Below are positions 38,396 to 46,795 of a stretch of 64,000 bases of DNA, piece after piece. Source of the DNA: Acidobacteriaceae bacterium (lineage in GTDB: Bacteria > Acidobacteriota > Terriglobia > Terriglobales > Acidobacteriaceae); assembly GCA_003134655.1 (NCBI GenBank), contig PLBY01000085.1, forward strand, positions 10,716 to 74,715. The letters run 5' to 3'. The translations under genes and the position numbers were made by a program. Each line of letters begins with the position of its first letter. Within the stretch, counting starts at the first letter, position 1. The notes under the pieces were generated by a model. It saw nothing but the letters and a program-made list of their open reading frames with translations, did no database searches and was not told where the DNA came from.

Positions 38396-38461
38396 GATGA
38401 GCGAGAAAATGAAAGTGACGAATTATCTGATGAAAATCAGTTTTATGCAATCTCGAAGTCA

Positions 38462-39247
38462 CTAAAGGCGTCCGAATTTCTTGACTGCCTGCACGATCGA
38501 CTTCAATTGCTCGATAACCGCATACATGGAGTGCTCCTTGTAATCCATTTGCTGTGCCAGGGTGAGCACCGCCTGCGCCTGCGCTTTCGGCACGACCGCA
38601 ACGCCATCGCTATCTGCCACGACAATATCGCCTGGGGTCACGGGCACTCCGTTACACAGGACCGGGAGCTGTGCTCCCGCAAACCGGTAGTGGTGCACAG
38701 AGGTAGAGGGGACGACTCCGGTGGCGAAAACCGGAAAGCCGATCTTGCGCAGATAGGCTACGTCTCGAACTCCACCATCGATCACGGCTCCGGCGTAACC
38801 GCGGGCCGCCATCGCAGTGCCCATCAGTCCGCCCATTCCCGCGATGTCTTCTCCGTCCTCAACTACCATCACGTACACCGAATCCGTCGATCCCTGATCA
38901 ATGGCTTCCAACATCCCCGTGAGTGCTTCGGGATCCTTGTTGCCCTCGTCCTTTTTGAGTTGTACGGTTCGCGCATATCCTGCAAATTTGGCAGTAAAGA
39001 TCGGCTGCATGCGATGACTCATGTACATGCGCTTTCCCGTAATCTGCTCCAGAGCATCGGAAACCGAGGCCACTTCCACGCGCCGGAATTGCGCGATCAG
39101 TTCATCGTTAGTCACAGCGCTTTCACTCGCTGCCTTGGATTGCGCATGCGCAAGTCGCACCTGGACCGCTGCTGCCGACATCAAGATCAAGACCGCAAGA
39201 ACAATCACAACGGTACGTGTTTTCGAATACGGGTGATGTAGATGCAT
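38462..39247 (-). CDS. Exported RraA-family aldolase-like protein
   Basis: A 261-residue protein with a Sec signal (residues about 10-36, ending AHA). The RraA/HMG-aldolase fold is clear: ELIAQFRRVEVASVSDALEQITG, GAVIDGGVRDVAYLRKIGFPVFATG and GDIVVADSDGVAVVP. The Arg-Asp of GGVRD, needed for pyruvate and metal binding in the aldolases, is intact, which favours a lyase acting on a 2-keto-acid over the RNase E-inhibitor role. Export is unusual for this family. First gene of the minus-strand operon (RraA, IclR, RidA, PLP, MFS). Confidence 0.82.
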   Translation of the reverse strand: MHLHHPYSKTRTVVIVLAVLILMSAAAVQVRLAHAQSKAASESAVTNDELIAQFRRVEVASVSDALEQITGKRMYMSHRMQPIFTAKFAGYARTVQLKKDEGNKDPEALTGMLEAIDQGSTDSVYVMVVEDGEDIAGMGGLMGTAMAARGYAGAVIDGGVRDVAYLRKIGFPVFATGVVPSTSVHHYRFAGAQLPVLCNGVPVTPGDIVVADSDGVAVVPKAQAQAVLTLAQQMDYKEHSMYAVIEQLKSIVQAVKKFGRL

Positions 39248-39453
39248 TCCCGCCTCCTAGTTCGAGCTGTCCGCGGACTCTAACATTACCGGGGCCATGT
39301 TTGGAAGGGCGCCCACCTCCTGCGATTTGTGACCGGAGCTTCGGAACCTAGAGGACGCTGCGTTACTCGAAAGAGATTTCCATTGCGTGAAAGTGAGAGA
39401 AAGTTGTTATGAGGGTCCTTCTCCAGACTGAGATAGAATGTGGCCGCTTACAC

Positions 39454-40299
39454 ATGTCCCCTATCCGCAAATCTCTATTTCCGTTGCCTGGACTCTGTCT
39501 CCTGCTCTGGGTCTTCAACATTTCCTTTTCACCCGCGCAGCAAGTTTCTTCCGAGGACCGTTCCAAGGCGACTCTCGAAGTGGGGAGAACCCTGTACAGC
39601 TCCTCATGTGCTGGATGCCACGGACTGGATGGCAGTGGGAGCGACAAGGCCGTCGACATTTCTGGAAGTGCCAAGATGCGGCATCTCTCGGATGCTCAGC
39701 TATCCGGCATCATTTCGAACGGTGTACCAGGAACCGGCATGCCGGCGTTTCATAGTCTTAGTGAAAGGCAGACCAGCGCCCTGGTTGTCTACCTGCGGCT
39801 GCTCCAGGGGAAGAGTGAGACGCGAACTCTCCCCGGCGATGCAAGATGTGGCAAGACAATCTTCTTCGGCAAAGGTGAATGCTACGGTTGCCATACGATT
39901 TCCGGCGAAGGGGGCTTCCTTGGCCCTGATCTCTCCAGTTACGGTTCTACCGCGTCGGCAAAGGGAATCCACGACGAGATCGTCAGATTACGGAGAACAC
40001 CGCCGCAAAGCTATCGCTCGGCCGTGCTGATTACTGCTGAGGGCGATCGCATCGAGGGCTTGATCCGCAACGAAGACAACTTTTCTGTGCAGTTTCAAAC
40101 TAAGGATGGGGGCTTCCACTCTTTCCAGAAGTCGGAGCTGCGCGGGCTCGATCGTCTTGAGACCTCATTGATGCCGACAAATTATAGCCAGCGCCTTAGC
40201 CCGGCCGAGCTCGATGATCTGGTGAGCTACGTATTGGCTGCGGCGCCGGATGCGCGCGAGGCGGGGACACCCCACAAAAAAGAGGACGATACGGAATGA
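39454..40299 (+). CDS. Secreted dihaem cytochrome c
   Basis: A 281-residue exported protein from ATG 39454 (signal peptide MSPIRKSLFPLPGLCLLLWV). Two c-type haem sites: CAGCH (52-56) and CYGCH (143-147), with Met ligands possible in GTGMPAF. The C-terminal 100 residues contain a beta-rich stretch (AVLITAEGDRIEGLIRNEDNFSVQF) of the kind found in haem proteins paired with dehydrogenases. Its stop overlaps the lactonase start (ATGA). It could accept electrons from the quinoprotein encoded nearby. TAGAAT at about 39433 may be its -10. Confidence 0.88.
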   Translation: MSPIRKSLFPLPGLCLLLWVFNISFSPAQQVSSEDRSKATLEVGRTLYSSSCAGCHGLDGSGSDKAVDISGSAKMRHLSDAQLSGIISNGVPGTGMPAFHSLSERQTSALVVYLRLLQGKSETRTLPGDARCGKTIFFGKGECYGCHTISGEGGFLGPDLSSYGSTASAKGIHDEIVRLRRTPPQSYRSAVLITAEGDRIEGLIRNEDNFSVQFQTKDGGFHSFQKSELRGLDRLETSLMPTNYSQRLSPAELDDLVSYVLAAAPDAREAGTPHKKEDDTE

Positions 40300-41258
40300 A
40301 ACTCGGGCAGACGATTCTGTTTCCATTAGTGGCGTTAGTCTGCATGGTGCTGAGTCTTTCGGCCCAGCAAACCAGAGACTTTAAGCTTGAGCCACTCTCT
40401 CCGAGGTTCCTGGAACTCATCGGCCGCGACGCCAAACTAGAGACCCTTGCCACGGGCTTCGGCTTCACTGAAGGGCCGATGTGGGATCCTGCGGGGTTTC
40501 TGTATGTGAGCGACGAAACGATTAACAAGATCTTCCGCGTCTATCCGGACGGCAAGAAAGAAGAAGTCATCGCACTGGGCGACCCGGACGGCAACACCTT
40601 TGATCGCCGGCATCGGCTGATCGATTGTGCGAGCGTCTTGAGAGCCATCATTGAAGTAACTCCGGGAGGGAAGTACAAATTGCTCGCCGATCGGTACGAT
40701 GGAAAGCGATTCAACAGTCCCAACGATGTGATCGTGGGCCCGGATGGCGCGCTGTATTTCACCGACCCGACCCTCGATTTGGTTGCAGGGGAGAAGCGGG
40801 AAATCCCGTTTCAAGGGGTTTATCGTCTGGACGACAACGGAAACGTGCGCTTGCTGACGCGAGATCTGACGCAACCGAACGGATTGGCTTTCTCTCCGGA
40901 CGGCAAGAAGTTTTATGTAGACGATAGCGAGCAGCGAAACATTCGCGTCTACGACGTGAATGCCGATGGAACGCTGGTTCATGGGCGTATTTTCGGCGCA
41001 GAGCCGGGCAACAAGAACGATGGTGTCCCGGACGGCATCAAGGTGGATAAGCGCGGCAATCTGTTTGTGACCGGCCCGCAGGGTATCTGGGTTTGGGATG
41101 CGGAGGGAAATCACCTGGGCACGATCGTCATGCCGGAACAGCCCGCCAATTTGGCCTGGGGCGACAAAGATTACGGCACGCTTTACATCACTGCAACGAC
41201 GTCGGTGTACCGTCTTAAAACAAAGACGCAGGGCTTTGTGCCTTACCTGGAGCATTGA
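40296..41258 (+). CDS. Secreted SMP-30/gluconolactonase-type lactonase
   Basis: A 320-residue protein with a Sec signal (MKLGQTILFPLVALVCMVLS, then LSAQ). It is a six-bladed beta-propeller of the SMP-30 family. The metal ligands expected are visible: Glu in FGFTEGPMWD, Asn in FNSPNDVIVGPDG and Asp in VPDGIKVDKRGN. By family it hydrolyses sugar lactones to aldonic acids. It is translationally coupled to the dihaem cytochrome gene. In context it would open the lactone made by the quinoprotein dehydrogenase in the periplasm. Confidence 0.88.
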   Translation: MKLGQTILFPLVALVCMVLSLSAQQTRDFKLEPLSPRFLELIGRDAKLETLATGFGFTEGPMWDPAGFLYVSDETINKIFRVYPDGKKEEVIALGDPDGNTFDRRHRLIDCASVLRAIIEVTPGGKYKLLADRYDGKRFNSPNDVIVGPDGALYFTDPTLDLVAGEKREIPFQGVYRLDDNGNVRLLTRDLTQPNGLAFSPDGKKFYVDDSEQRNIRVYDVNADGTLVHGRIFGAEPGNKNDGVPDGIKVDKRGNLFVTGPQGIWVWDAEGNHLGTIVMPEQPANLAWGDKDYGTLYITATTSVYRLKTKTQGFVPYLEH

Positions 41259-41276
41259 AGAGCAGAAATGAGATTT

Positions 41277-42911
41277 TCAGCGCGGTAGCGCGAAGCTGAA
41301 TACGTCGCTTCCCGCGCTGATCGCAACGTACTGTACGCCGTCAACCGAATAAGTCATCGGGGACGCGCTAAATGATTGACCAGTGTTGAAGTGCCAGAGA
41401 GCATGTCCGGTTTCGGCGTCTACGGCTTCCAGGGATTCGGCATCATCCGCAAAAAACACGAGTCCGCCTGCGGTTGTGAGCGTTCCTCCCCATGAGTTGC
41501 CGCGACCCGCTTGAGGATATCGCCAGGCCTCTTTGCCATCCGACGCTTTGAGTGCCAATAAAACTTTCTGTGAGTGTTCACCGGCAGGAAACGTAGTCCC
41601 AGTGCCGTAGTAGGTCTCGCCTGGAGTGAACGGCTTCGCTTTCGCGAAATAAACGCTGCAGCTCTCCAGCGCCATAACGTAAAACAATCCGGTATTCGGA
41701 TTGTAGGAAGGCGAAAACCAATTCGTGGCACCAACGATACCGGGGCAGATCGAGGTTCCTTCTTTCGTTGGCAATCGTTCCGACAAAAGGGGACGGCCAG
41801 AGGCATCGATTCCTGTAGCCCAGTTCAACTTTTCTACAAACGCGGTAGCGCGCAGAAACTTGCCATTCGTCCGATCGAGGACGTAGAAAAAACCGTTTCG
41901 GTCGGCCTGTAAGAGCAGGTGCCGCACCGCTCCATTCTCCTCCGCATCCACTAGCACCGGCGTTTCATTCGCATCGTAGTCATATACGTCGTGGGGCGTG
42001 AACTGGAAGTACCATTTCAATTTTCCAGTGTTCGCGTCGATTGCCAGGACGCAGGCGGTATACAGGTCATCTCCCGGCCGCGAATCTCCGACGAAGTCTG
42101 GCGCGGCGTTGCTCGTGGTCCAATACAGCGTGTCGAGTTCCTGGTCGTAAGTACCGGGCATCCAAGTTGTTGCGCCACCGTGCAGATAAGAATCTCCCGG
42201 CCAACTGGCAGAGCCGAATTCTCCCGGGCCCGGGATGGTCCATAAATGCCACTTCAGTTCTCCCGTGGCGGCCTTGTAGGCGGCCACGAATCCGCGCACT
42301 CCGGAATCGCCGCCGGACGTGCCGACGACGACCTCATCTTTCACGATCAGCGGAGCGCTGGTCGCTCCATAGTGCTTCACTTTATCGGCATATTGGATGT
42401 CCCATATCAGGTTTCCCGAGCGGGCGTCTAGGCAGAGTAAGTGCGCGTCGTCAGTTTCGGAATATACGAAATTCTCCCAGACCGCTACGCCACGATTCTT
42501 GTGAGCGGCGGCATCGTCCAGCAATCCCGAACTGATGGGACGACTGTAGTGCCACACGCTGCGTCCCGTGCGCGCATCCAAGGCGAAGACATCGTTGGCG
42601 GAAGTTATGTACATGACGCCGCGAATCACCACTGGAGTAGCTTCCAGCCTTTGAGAATTGCCCGGGTGGAAAACCCAAGCGGCACGAAGTTGGGCCACGT
42701 TCGCCTTGTTGATCTCACGCAAACTGCTAAAGCGCCGTCCGCTGTAGTCGCCGTTATAAGAAGGCCAGTTCTCGCCTGCGGGACTTGTCAGCAGGTCTTC
42801 TGCCTTCACACGCAGCGCAGAACTCGCCTGGGTCCGCGGTTCCTGCGCGGTCAGCCATTGAGTACACGCGGAGAGCAGGATGAACGTGATTGCTGCAAAT
42901 TTGCGCTTCAT
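41277..42911 (-). CDS. Exported quinoprotein (PQQ-type) dehydrogenase
   Basis: A 544-residue eight-bladed propeller of the PQQ alcohol/sugar dehydrogenase group. The signal region (MKRKFAAITFILLSACTQWL) has a lipobox-like LLSAC, so it may be a lipoprotein. Blade motifs: WPSYNGDYSGRRFSSL, DARTGRSVWHY, DARSGNLIWDI, AATGELKWHL, DANTGKLKWYFQ, SDGKEAWRYPQAGRGNSWGGTLTTAGG and DAETGHALWHFNTG. It has no fused cytochrome, so electrons must go to a separate carrier such as the cytochrome at 39454. The substrate is unknown; a sugar or amino sugar is inferred. It lies one base after the DUF4380 gene. Confidence 0.88.
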   Translation of the reverse strand: MKRKFAAITFILLSACTQWLTAQEPRTQASSALRVKAEDLLTSPAGENWPSYNGDYSGRRFSSLREINKANVAQLRAAWVFHPGNSQRLEATPVVIRGVMYITSANDVFALDARTGRSVWHYSRPISSGLLDDAAAHKNRGVAVWENFVYSETDDAHLLCLDARSGNLIWDIQYADKVKHYGATSAPLIVKDEVVVGTSGGDSGVRGFVAAYKAATGELKWHLWTIPGPGEFGSASWPGDSYLHGGATTWMPGTYDQELDTLYWTTSNAAPDFVGDSRPGDDLYTACVLAIDANTGKLKWYFQFTPHDVYDYDANETPVLVDAEENGAVRHLLLQADRNGFFYVLDRTNGKFLRATAFVEKLNWATGIDASGRPLLSERLPTKEGTSICPGIVGATNWFSPSYNPNTGLFYVMALESCSVYFAKAKPFTPGETYYGTGTTFPAGEHSQKVLLALKASDGKEAWRYPQAGRGNSWGGTLTTAGGLVFFADDAESLEAVDAETGHALWHFNTGQSFSASPMTYSVDGVQYVAISAGSDVFSFALPR

Positions 42912-42912
42912 A

Positions 42913-44331
42913 TCAGTGATTGTCTGGACTGCCTACCGGAACTTCTTGAAGCGCCCCGCGGTCGGTTCCGCTCTCGTCTACAAGGTGGATCGAGAGCCGC
43001 GCCGATTTCGCAGGGGAACTAATCTCTGTATCCAGCGACACGGCCTTGCTTGGATCTACATCGACAATTGGCGTGACTCCGACACTGTGTCCATGCTCAT
43101 CGTAGAAGTGGGCGATCGCGCGCCCGGAATAAAAAACTCCAAATGAGCCGGATAGCTTAATCTTGCCGTTTTCCATGCCGGTCGCTCGCAATGGGCGTAT
43201 GACAACTCCTGCGTCGGTCACTCCGTGAAATTCGCTTCCCGACCGCGTAGGAAGCCACTCCGTCTCGAAGGTGCAGCTCTCGCTGGGACGCAAGCGGCAC
43301 ATCGGACTGTTGAGTTCGGCTTCGAGGTAGAAGGGGCTCGCATCCGGATCAGCGCTCAGCGAGGGATTTCCATCACTGTTCAGCCTGATTTCCGGGCCGT
43401 TGGTCCAGAAAATCACGGAAGCCTTGCCTGGGTAAGGTCTGTTCATGTCGTATTGAAAGCGCTCGACCATGGCGTATTGCGTTTTGCCGTCGACGACCGC
43501 CAGCCAACCTTCTGTCGAATCGAGCCATAACTCGGCAGCCATGTGAACATAGTGGACCGCGAAGAGACCATCGTCCCTCACCGAGACCGCAGGATTCTCT
43601 GCCGGACCGAAGCGAACGTGGTAGCGGTTGAGATAGCTGCTGTTTCGGTTGGCCGGAGTGAACGTCCAGAAGTCATTGTTCCACTGCGCAGCGTGTTCCG
43701 AGGCTGGCGCGCCGGACGCTGACGTATCGTATTGCGAAACGGACTGCATTGACCATTCCAGCGTGTGGCCGGTAGTGTTCTTCATGGACGCGTGAAAGTT
43801 GATGCGCGGGGAATCGGCATCCAGACGAATACTCCGCGTAAATTGAATTCCGGTCTGCGGATCGGAAGGGCCCGTCAGTTCGACCTCGCAGCGCTGTCCT
43901 TCCGAAAGCTTTCGAAATGTGAAGGGGCCATCGTCCAACAAGTCGGAGTCGCCGACCCAATGTTGTTCATCGTTGTTTCCTTCGGGCAGGAGCCAGAGCT
44001 TGTCTCCGCCGTAGTTGAACCACTGGCTGGAACTCGGAGGAAAATACTTGCCGGCAAACTTGGGATTTACAAACAGGTAGTGGTGTCCGGCAAACGTCAC
44101 TTGCATCAGCCGTCCGCCATTCTGCGGCACGACAATCAACTGCACCCACCGGTTTGAGATTTGCTGTGCCTGCCAGCCCTTGTAGTCGACGGCTTCGACG
44201 CGACAGTCAGCGCCCTTCGGATTTGCCTGACCGAATGCTGGAGAGAAGACAGCCGTCGTTAGGAACGCGAGTGCAGCCAATCCTGCCCAGATGCTTCCCA
44301 GTCGATTCAAACGCAAAACATGGAGTGTCAT
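42913..44331 (-). CDS. Secreted DUF4380-like (aldose-epimerase fold) protein
   Basis: A 472-residue exported protein (signal about 1-35, ending AFGQ). The text NRWVQLIVVPQNGGRLMQVTFAGHHYLFVNPKFAG, then WFNYGGDKLWLLPEG, is typical of DUF4380/galactose-mutarotase-like beta-sandwich proteins that bind carbohydrate. No proven activity is known to me. It is translated just before the quinoprotein gene, and both share a divergent intergenic region with the cupin gene. A sugar epimerase or binding role feeding the dehydrogenase is plausible. Confidence 0.72.
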   Translation of the reverse strand: MTLHVLRLNRLGSIWAGLAALAFLTTAVFSPAFGQANPKGADCRVEAVDYKGWQAQQISNRWVQLIVVPQNGGRLMQVTFAGHHYLFVNPKFAGKYFPPSSSQWFNYGGDKLWLLPEGNNDEQHWVGDSDLLDDGPFTFRKLSEGQRCEVELTGPSDPQTGIQFTRSIRLDADSPRINFHASMKNTTGHTLEWSMQSVSQYDTSASGAPASEHAAQWNNDFWTFTPANRNSSYLNRYHVRFGPAENPAVSVRDDGLFAVHYVHMAAELWLDSTEGWLAVVDGKTQYAMVERFQYDMNRPYPGKASVIFWTNGPEIRLNSDGNPSLSADPDASPFYLEAELNSPMCRLRPSESCTFETEWLPTRSGSEFHGVTDAGVVIRPLRATGMENGKIKLSGSFGVFYSGRAIAHFYDEHGHSVGVTPIVDVDPSKAVSLDTEISSPAKSARLSIHLVDESGTDRGALQEVPVGSPDNH

Positions 44332-44429
44332 GATCGCTCTTCGATGGAGACAACGGCTGCGCGGTAGAGAGTAGCACGCCGAACTTCCTCACAGAAATCT
44401 GGCTGCAAACGAAACGAATCCTAATAAAA

Positions 44430-44441
44430 CGAAATATTTCG
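44430..44441. promoter_or_regulatory. Palindrome in the divergent DUF4380/cupin promoter region
   Basis: CGAAATATTTCG is a perfect 12-base palindrome within AAACGAAATATTTCGATTT, centred about 60 bases before the cupin start. IclR-type regulators bind AT-rich palindromes of this style, and an IclR gene lies 6 kb away. The link is a suggestion only. Confidence 0.4.
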
Positions 44442-44495
44442 ATTTGCGTCAAGCACATTCTGTGGTATACCAGCCTTCGCAAGGGGACAAGAATT

Positions 44496-45386
44496 GTGAG
44501 CACACGTCTCGTGGGAACGAATTGCCGGAGGCTGCTATTCCTGCTGCTGATCTCGAATCTCTCTGCCCAGGATCGGAAGGTTGACCCCACGTGGCTGCAT
44601 CGGTCCCTGCCGCATGTTAGCGAGGCGAAGACTGCGCTATCCTCCGGAACCTGCCACTACAAGCCGATCTTCGGGGCAGGTGATGCGGACAATCGAATTC
44701 TACGAAGCGTATCTCGCTTCGCCGAAGTTTCGGTTGATGCTCAAGGCGAGTGCCAAAATGTTCTGTATGACCGTGAAGAAGAGATTGATTTTGTTCTGGA
44801 GGGCACAGGCACTCTGCGATTCGGCGACGAGACGCATCCCCTGCGCGCGAACGATTTCGTGTATCTGGCTCCTGGTCTCAAGCATTCGATCGCCAACGAT
44901 TCCATGCGGGCTTTGCGGGTCCTGGTCATGGGCTTCAAGATCCCGCCGCGCATCGCGCTCGGAACGGCTTCTCCGCATCCCAGAATCGTCAATCTGCAGG
45001 ACGTGAAAGAAGAAACTGTGGAAGGTCATCCTACCTCGGTTCTATACAAGTTGCTGGTCGGCCCACGCACCGGTAAGCGTGACGCGATCGACGAGGCGTA
45101 CGTGGTGACCAGCCTTTTCTGGATGAACTTCGCGCCCGGGGGCACGAACTTTCCGCATCATCACGAAACCGCGGAAGAGATCTATCTAGTCATTGAGGGG
45201 CAGGGCGAGATGGCGGCGGGAAGCGGAATGGACGGAGTTGAGGGCCGCTATCCGGCCAAAGCAGGAGACGCCTACTACTTCCGCCCAAACTGCACGGTAG
45301 GGTTCTACAACCAGAACAAGCCGGGAGCCAAGGCTTACATCCTCGCCGTACGATCGCAGATTCCGCTGAGCGGCGAGGAAGATTAA
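44496..45386 (+). CDS. Secreted bicupin protein
   Basis: A 296-residue protein with GTG start and a signal peptide (MSTRLVGTNCRRLLFLLLIS, then NLSAQ). Two cupin domains: the first (about 65-150) has EEIDFVLEGTGTLRFGDETHPLRANDFVYLAPGLKHSI; the second (about 195-290) has FAPGGTNFPHHHETAEEIYLVIEGQGEMAAG, with a full HHH-E metal set, and GDAYYFRPNCTVGFYN. The first domain lacks the early His pair, so only the second is likely to bind metal. It may isomerise or epimerise a sugar acid. It precedes the second PLP gene by 82 bases. Confidence 0.8.
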   Translation: MSTRLVGTNCRRLLFLLLISNLSAQDRKVDPTWLHRSLPHVSEAKTALSSGTCHYKPIFGAGDADNRILRSVSRFAEVSVDAQGECQNVLYDREEEIDFVLEGTGTLRFGDETHPLRANDFVYLAPGLKHSIANDSMRALRVLVMGFKIPPRIALGTASPHPRIVNLQDVKEETVEGHPTSVLYKLLVGPRTGKRDAIDEAYVVTSLFWMNFAPGGTNFPHHHETAEEIYLVIEGQGEMAAGSGMDGVEGRYPAKAGDAYYFRPNCTVGFYNQNKPGAKAYILAVRSQIPLSGEED

Positions 45387-45468
45387 AGCGGTCCCGCTTC
45401 ACCGCAGTCTGATCCAACAAGATTGGTTAAACGTTTTGAACAACTGAACTTTCCCTTAGGAGGTATTG

Positions 45469-46752
45469 ATGCCGATCCAGAAACCCAGCCGGCGATCATT
45501 TGTAAAACTACTGGCGGCTGCCCCACTGCTGAGCCAGATTGCCGCGCGTGATGTGTACGCGCAAGCCGCCACCGCGATCGGCCGGGATCCTCGACAGAAT
45601 GTGTACACCCGGCTGGGCGTGAAGACGGTGATCAATTGCCGCGGCACGTGGACGTATCTGAGCGGGTCTCTGGAATTTCCGGAGGTTCGTCAAGCGCAGG
45701 TCGAAGCGGCGCAGCATTTCGTCAACATGCTGGAGCTGCAGCGCGCGGTCGGCCGGCGTTTGTCTGAACTCACAGGGGCAGAGTCCGGCATCGTCACTTC
45801 GGGCGCAGCGGGTGCAATGGCCGCCGCAACCGCTGGCTGCATGGCGGGTACCGATGACAAAAACATCTGGCAGCTCCCCGACACGACCGGCCTGAAACAT
45901 GAAGTCATCATGGTGGGAGGGCGCAGCGCCTTCGATAGCGCGATCCGGCTGACCGGCGCCAAGCTGGTTCTTACCTATTCGCCGGAAGAGCTGGCTAACG
46001 CCATTAACGAAAAAACCGCGATGATCTACACCACGGATCTGGGTGAAAAACTGGCGCGGGAATTGGCCATCGCCAAAGAGCACAAGATTCCCATGCTGCT
46101 GGATGATGCTGCCGGCATCCCGCCTGCCGACAACGCCAAGCTCTACGCCCGCATGGGCCTCGACCTCTACTGCTTCTCGGGCGGGAAAGGGCTGTGCGGA
46201 CCGCAGTGCAGCGGCTTGCTTCTGGGACGCAAAGATCTGATCGAGGCCGCGCTCCTCAATTGCAGTCCGCGGGAAGGCGCCGTGTGCCGCCCGATGAAAG
46301 TCGGGAAAGAAGAAATCATCGGGTGTCTGACGGCGCTGGAGACGTGGCTGAAGCTGGACGAGAAGAAGCTCTACGCCGAATGGAATGGCCGCATTGATCG
46401 CATTCGAAAGTTGGTCGAGACCGTGCCCGGCGTCAAGACGGAGACCTATACTCCCGACGATGGGAACCGTTATCCAACGCTGAAAATTTCCTGGGATCAA
46501 CAGGCGTGGGGGTTCAATATCTCGGATTGCGTTGGGCAATTGCGCGCGAGCGATCCGGTGATCGAAGTCCTCGGGGCAGATAATCCAAGCCTGGTAAGGG
46601 CCGTTCGCGAAGGAAATCCCAATCGAAAAGAACCGAAGGGGCCCGACCACATCGAACTGGTTTCGATGACCATCCAGCCCGGCGAGGAAATGATTGTGGG
46701 GCAGAGGTTGCGCGCGATTCTCGGTGCGGCTCAGAAGAAGGCTGCGGCGTAG
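45469..46752 (+). CDS. Tat-exported PLP enzyme, SelA/DgaE-like lyase (copy B)
   Basis: A 427-residue protein. ATG 45469 follows a strong AGGAGG. The Tat signal is textbook: SRRSFVKLLAAAPLLSQIAA. The PLP fold matches copy A: RLGVKTVINCRGTWTYLSGSL, SGAAGAMAAATAG, LDDAAGIPP and FSGGKGLCGPQ with Lys240 as Schiff-base residue. It differs from copy A in length and in many loops, so this is an old duplication or two substrates. It lies between a cupin gene and a RidA triple fusion, paralleling the PLP-RidA pair of copy A. Confidence 0.85.
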   Translation: MPIQKPSRRSFVKLLAAAPLLSQIAARDVYAQAATAIGRDPRQNVYTRLGVKTVINCRGTWTYLSGSLEFPEVRQAQVEAAQHFVNMLELQRAVGRRLSELTGAESGIVTSGAAGAMAAATAGCMAGTDDKNIWQLPDTTGLKHEVIMVGGRSAFDSAIRLTGAKLVLTYSPEELANAINEKTAMIYTTDLGEKLARELAIAKEHKIPMLLDDAAGIPPADNAKLYARMGLDLYCFSGGKGLCGPQCSGLLLGRKDLIEAALLNCSPREGAVCRPMKVGKEEIIGCLTALETWLKLDEKKLYAEWNGRIDRIRKLVETVPGVKTETYTPDDGNRYPTLKISWDQQAWGFNISDCVGQLRASDPVIEVLGADNPSLVRAVREGNPNRKEPKGPDHIELVSMTIQPGEEMIVGQRLRAILGAAQKKAAA

Positions 46753-46795
46753 ACAGGCGGGAGTTGTGTTGAGAACATTCGAACCGAAAATTTCC

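Noticed and set aside
38462..39247. RraA protein as regulator of RNase E
   Set aside because: It carries an export signal and keeps the Arg-Asp pair of the aldolase subgroup, so a cytosolic RNase regulator is unlikely.
35687..46752. PLP enzymes as selenocysteine synthase (SelA)
   Set aside because: Both have Tat export signals and lie among sugar-acid genes; no SelB, SelD or tRNA-Sec is seen. SelA acts on a cytosolic tRNA.
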